This document shows positions 59,675 to 64,000 of a stretch of DNA of 64,000 nt, piece after piece. The stretch comes from Planococcus citri (taxonomy: Eukaryota > Arthropoda > Insecta > Hemiptera > Pseudococcidae). The stretch is taken from NCBI RefSeq assembly GCF_950023065.1, contig NC_088680.1, positions 41,404,559 through 41,468,558 of the forward strand, written 5' to 3'. The position numbers and the translations under genes were made by a program. The notes beneath the pieces are model-generated. The model ran no database searches and was not told the origin of the DNA. It was given only the letters and a program-made list of their open reading frames with translations. Each line of letters starts with the position of its first letter. Positions within the stretch are counted from its first letter, which is position 1.

Positions 59675-60683
59675 TGGGAAAATTCATTCTGCAAAATTCA
59701 TCTCGCAAAATTCATCACACAATATAGTGGGGAAAATTAATATTGTGAAATTCATATTGTACAAAACTTAAGCATTTATTACAAATATCACAAAATCAAT
59801 AAAATTTTAGGTAGATAGGTAGGTAGGTACACAGGTTCCTTAGTAGGCAATATTTGTTTGCACAGCAAAACGTACTCGCCTACTGACAGTAGGTACAGAT
59901 AAAAGCATGCATTTACCTTCAATGAAGTATGTGTAACTGTGTACTTTATCAGAATTCAGAAATCTTATGGTATTGCTCTCTGATAAGAACACATTGCACA
60001 AAAATCATGAATGAATTGCACAAAAATCATGAATGAATTGGAATGAGACAGGGCCGAAACTTGGCAATACGTGCTGGGGGCTGACTTTTTGATTTTTCCA
60101 TAAGATGTACGTTAATATAAATCGCAATTACTCAGAAAATATCATTTTTACATAAAAATTGCAATAGCCCTTTTCTGCAGGAAATCAAAAAAGCATTCTA
60201 TTCATGCAATAATTTCTGAGCTTGGTATCATTTTTGGAAAAAATGTTGATTTTCGGCATTGTGGGCTGACTTTTTGATTTCTGCATAAGATGTAATGTTG
60301 ATGTTCATCGCAGTAAGTCAAAAAATATCATTTTTATGGAAAAAGTGCAGTAAACCTTTTTTGTAGGAAATAAAAAATGCTTTCCATTAGTTCAAAATTT
60401 TTTGGATTTGGTGTGATTTTTGCAAAAACAGCGTAGTTGCCAAACGTTACATACCAGCCTGTTAACTAGAGTCGGCCCTGAATGAGATCCTACCTATCGC
60501 TGCAAAACTACATGTTAGCGTAGATATTCTCTTCATTTATGTGTAGAATATAAATGCTATGAATGTGTCTTGACACCTGGGTTCCTAGGTATTAATTTCG
60601 TGATATTAATTTTCCCCACTAAGAATTTTCCCCAATATTAATTTTCACAGGATGAATTTCGCGGGATGAATTTTTGTAGAACC
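59675..60683. mobile_element. TIR element, 1.0 kb, with arrays of a 14-bp motif at both ends
   Basis: The left end carries AAAATTCATCTCGC-like words in series (59680-59720), then GTGGGGAAAATTAATAT (59729). The right end carries the same words inverted (60595-60683: GATGAATTTCGCGGGATGAA, ATTAATTTTCCCCAC). The interior holds a diverged tandem duplication of about 180 bp (60067-60240 and 60262-60425, both starting GGGCTGACTTTTTGATTT). No transposase frame. Confidence 0.75.
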
Positions 60684-61589
60684 ATTTTTGAATTATGGAG
60701 AATACCTCCATACTTTTTCATTAAACCTCATAGTATGGATAACTCAATAGGTGAAAATGGTACTTTAGAAATTTTAAATTGAAATAATTACAATAAATTC
60801 AAATCAAAACTTCAAGTTCAACTGTTGGAGGGAAACTGGACATTACAATTGGAAAACTTCATTCAAAACTGTGTTTACTTACTTTTCTTATGATCATGCT
60901 ATTTTCACAACAAATGTGTACTTGAAAAAATATTTGGCAACACCGCACCACCAACTTCTCAAAAGGGATGAATTTCAATGTTGCTGAGTATCTCAGCTAA
61001 GTTACTTAGCTAAGCATTAGTATCTTGTATTACTAATTGCTTACTTGAGAATTTTATTGTTTATAAATTTGGCCCTTAATTTTATTATGAAATGAAGCGC
61101 CCAGTTTTGCATTTATTTTTCGTTTGTGAATTGTTGGTATCACACAACAATATGCGCTAGCAAAATCATCTGGGAATTGATTGTCGAGGAATTGATTTTT
61201 CCTGTAAAACAACACTCTACCCATTGATTTAAAATCAATGACTCTACCTACCTACCTATCATTTGGGAATATTTTTTAGTTTCAGAGCCCATTTTGGCAT
61301 GTTTTAGGGAATATTTAAACGTATATGTATGGGATTTTTTAGGGAAAGAATATTTGAGCTCTGGTAATAATTTCCAAAAATTGATAGTAAAAATATTCTA
61401 GGTAAGTATGTAGTTTGTAAAAAGAGACACAAAATCTCAGATTTTACACCTTTTTTAGAAAAAATTTTTGAATTGAACAAGAAGGAATCAAAAAGGATCC
61501 AAAAATACACCAAATGCGCAAACAGCTTCTGAAATTCATTTCTCGATTTTTGGCAAAGTTTTGACATTTCAAATTATCGTTAAGTTACT
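60684..61589. other. AT-rich intron DNA
   Basis: No gene or clear element seen. The 87-codon minus-strand frame 61567-61304 has no recognisable domain. Confidence 0.4.
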
Positions 61590-62270
61590 TATTTTAAATG
61601 AAAAAAAAAATCAAAAATTTAGATATCAAATTGGCGTAAAATGCTGAAATTTAGTTCGCACCTTATTTTCAATCTTTTGAGTTGACTGGTGCTAGTTTTG
61701 ATCCGTTATGGGGCTTCCAGCGGATTTTCGGGTTCTCCGGTTTTCGAAAACATTCGATTAATAGGGTGAAAACGGAATTCTATGAGCAAATAAACTTGGA
61801 TTTACTGTCTGCGTGACCCTTTCGATCAATTTTGGTACGTATTTTCAAAATCAGTTTGTACTGATTCAAATCCAAATTTAACAATGGTTTGGAATTTCAT
61901 TTCGATCCTATCAATGGCATTTTTTCGAACACTGGAGTGTGCAAAAATCCGCTTAAGCTCAAAAATGGATCAAAATCTTTGATAATCGATTCGGAAGGTC
62001 AAAAGTAGAATCTACACCAAATTTCAGCCTTTTACATCAATTTGATTGTTTTGATATTTTTTTCATAGAAAATCGGTCAAATTTTAAAATTTAAAAAATT
62101 TGTCAAAAATGGAGACATGAATTTTAGCAGGGTTATACTTCCATGAATTACGCCAAAATTTTGTTTATATTATGTACCTTATTTTCAGCCTTTCGACTTG
62201 AAAAATTATCAATTTTTTATGCTTAGAAATAAAAATGAATACTTCCAAAACGGATAGAAATTTTGAGAAA
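61590..62270. mobile_element. Foldback family F1 copy, ends degraded
   Basis: The central part resembles 14280-14760: GGCTTCCAGCGGATTTTCGG, then a TTGGATTTACTGTCTGCGTG segment, then TTCGATCAATTTTGGTACG, with the mirrored arm (AAGGTCAAAAGTAGAATC, 61996) further on. Terminal CCCAACTGACAC sequences are not recognisable. Confidence 0.6.
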
Positions 62271-62289
62271 CCCTACTCGCATACTTAAC

Positions 62290-63595
62290 CTGTTACACGG
62301 TGTAATTTTGTTTCGTGAAAATGATTTCGCTAACAGAATCTCTGTTCCACCTACGTAGGTATAATTATGTGTACACAAACACATAGCCTATGTAGCTTTG
62401 TTCAACATATGGGAATCTTTTAACGCGTTATTTTAATCCTAATCAACATAATACACAGTACAGCGCACCGACAACGATGACAAAGTCGACGATATTTATA
62501 CGCGCGTTAGCGATCGAATTATGCTAACACGTTGGCTGTGTAAACCAAGTATTTTGAAAATAGCTTTAAAAGATAGCAATTGTGCGAACAAGAGACTCGT
62601 GAAAAGGTACAAAACAGCCATTTAAGCCAAATACGAAGGCACATCTGCGAGGCTGAAAGGATTACGTTAGGTATAGCGAAACTCGTCCCGGAACACGATT
62701 TTGTTTTTATGTACGTATCACATTTTAACCCCTGTTTCTACGCGTTGGGTCATGTCTAGTGTACTACATTATATCTATCGGGCTTGCAATAAACGATACA
62801 GATATATTTTTATGCGATTTGCGTGACTCTGCGGTGGCTGGAATTCGAATAATTTCATTTTTTAATGGGTAGATGGAGGTTTTGTGTTCTAAAATTTGTT
62901 AGTGTTCAAAATTTTTACTCGTTGGTTGAGTTTAATGGAATTAAGGGATATTTATTACACGATTTTGATCCACTTTTTGGGAAAATAAATTGAAGACCCT
63001 GGAAACATTTTTGAAAATATAGATTGAAATTTTTAGGGGTAAAAAAAGTAGACCTACATACTCTGAAGCAGGTTGAGTGAAAATATTGTTTCATTTTCTT
63101 ATTCAAAATAATGCCAATAAAACCATAATGGTCTTCTTCTACATGTAAAATGTACGTTCATAATGCTAAATTGTATGAGTAAAGCATATCACGTGGTGGA
63201 CTTATCGTCTTTCCAGCTTTAGGTTAAAATGGTGTCCTATACCTGCGCTCGTATTCGTATTCGTGAAATGTATTTGGATTTTGTATAATTTCGCTCCACT
63301 CTTACGGTATAATAATTCTAGTACGATTTGAATTACTACAAACGTACCAAACGGTTCCGGTGAAACGAATAAATATAAATGCGAACGCGGTCTAACGCTT
63401 TATTGTACCAATTAAGCCCTCGAATTTATACCTAAACGTAGCCCATAATAAATATCCAGCTGCAGTAAAGAAATTTGCTCTGCGTTGCGTCGAATTAATC
63501 GATTTTTCATTCGATTGTATTGTGTGTTTTCGCCTTATGAAGATATGCCTTAACGTCTAACGATGAGGTTATAATTTGGACGATTATTTTTACAG
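62290..63595. other. Single-copy CpG-containing block upstream of the KCC TM1 exon
   Basis: No similarity to the repeat families, and CpG is frequent in 62290-62850 and 63180-63560. It ends at the acceptor ATTATTTTTACAG (to 63595). Candidate intronic regulatory DNA; no convincing open frame. Confidence 0.25.
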
Positions 63596-63850
63596 GAAGA
63601 ATTGGATGCTAGACCGAGGGCATCAACGTTCCTTAATTCGATCGCCAATTATTCGAATACCATTCCAAGTCCCGGAGATCCGGATGCGAAGCCTCAAAGA
63701 GGTGGAGCCCGTATGGGCACATTGGTCGGCGTTTATTTACCTTGCATACAGAATATATTCGGCGTAATTTTGTTTATTCGATTGACATGGGTTGTGGGTA
63801 CAGCCGGAGCTGTGTTTGGATTCCTCATCGTTTTATTATGTTGCTGTGTG
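63596..63850 (+). CDS. kcc: K-Cl cotransporter (KCC), exon with TM1 and start of TM2
   Basis: 255 bp, 85 codons, acceptor TTTTTACAG, donor GTG|GTGAGT, phase 0 at both ends. KCC proteins are 12-TM electroneutral K+/Cl- symporters (SLC12A4-7) of the plasma membrane that lower cell chloride and volume, and in neurons support inhibitory GABA signalling. Residues 1-42 hold the conserved cytosolic motif ending in ANYSNTIPSPGDPD and ARMGT. About residues 44-68 are TM1 (GVYLPCIQNIFGVILFIRL), with the Asn of QNI and the GVI that known SLC12 structures place at the K+ and Cl- sites. TM2 begins after the TWVVGTAG loop and runs into LIVLLCCCV, where the exon ends. The RMGTLVGVYLPCIQN form is KCC-type rather than NKCC/NCC-type. 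The rest of the gene lies beyond 64000. Confidence 0.97.
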
Positions 63851-64000
63851 GTGAGTTGGCTGAAAATTTTGTTATAGTGTGTATTTATGGCTTAAATGCC
63901 CAATTATGTTCCTAAAGATAAAAAGGAGAACTATTGGCAACAAAACAGAATTTATAAAATTTCATATACTCGTACCTCTACCTACTTAGTCACTGCCATG
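63851..64000 (+). other. Start of the next KCC intron
   Basis: The sequence begins with the donor GTGAGTTGG and is non-coding to the window edge. TM2 would be completed in an exon outside the window. Confidence 0.8.

Noticed and set aside
63596..63850. Alternative call as NKCC/NCC or SLC12A9-type transporter
   Set aside because: The VYLPCIQNIFGVILF form of TM1 and the SNTIPSPGDPD segment before it are KCC-type. NKCC-type TM1 differs at these positions.
1..64000. tRNA, rRNA, endosymbiont or other bacterial insertions
   Set aside because: I looked for cloverleaf-like blocks, rRNA cores and dense bacterial-type reading frames and saw none.

Overview
The window is 64 kb of AT-rich animal nuclear DNA, almost entirely non-coding. 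It has no bacterial-style gene packing, and its only recognisable gene is split by introns longer than 10 kb. The encoded protein is an insect-type K-Cl cotransporter (KCC, SLC12A4-7 family, Drosophila kazachoc/kcc). Short words such as GGTACCTACCTA and ACTCGTA recur and the DNA is crowded with small hairpin transposons. This suggests an insect, probably a sap-sucking hemipteran (aphid, mealybug or scale type), but the species call is inference.

The gene is on the + strand and runs off the right edge. Exon 63596-63850 encodes the conserved end of the cytosolic N-terminus, TM1 and the start of TM2. Exon 50612-50688 encodes acidic N-terminal residues. Exon 38677-38751 is a weaker call, but its splice sites and reading phase fit. 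The introns between them are about 11.9 kb and 12.9 kb. No in-frame ATG lies in these exons, so the start codon is in an upstream exon I could not identify. A spliced-looking 88-bp segment at 16682-16769 and donor-like sites near 745 and 31395 are candidates for further 5' exons or alternative leaders. None joins exon 38677 in frame.

The remaining DNA falls into two kinds of block. The first is single-copy-looking, relatively CpG-containing sequence: about 341-770, 1691-2230, 4860-6130, 11771-13690, 18541-19614, 20190-20690, 25061-26330, 30780-31740, 36181-37740, 42641-44440, 49561-50611, 54480-56300 and 62290-63595. These are the places to look for promoters, enhancers and 5' exons. The second is CpG-poor repeat blocks.

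The repeat blocks are unusually rich in inverted-repeat (foldback) elements. Two families recur: family F1 (ends like CCCAACTGACAC, about 0.9 kb, at least six copies or remnants) and family F2 (three copies at 10.8, 21.0 and 22.3 kb). Single palindromes lie at 16.0, 19.6, 27.7, 52.0 and 57.5 kb. Compact terminal-inverted-repeat (TIR) elements lie at 7.3, 29.8/57.2, 32.0, 34.2, 44.5, 47.4, 48.4, 52.9-54.4 and 59.7 kb. There is also a satellite-like 270-bp array (2.4-3.3 kb), a 21-bp tandem array (33.6-34.2 kb) interrupted by a TIR element, and a decayed minus-strand coding remnant (58.6-59.4 kb). No tRNA, rRNA, CRISPR or bacterial feature was seen.
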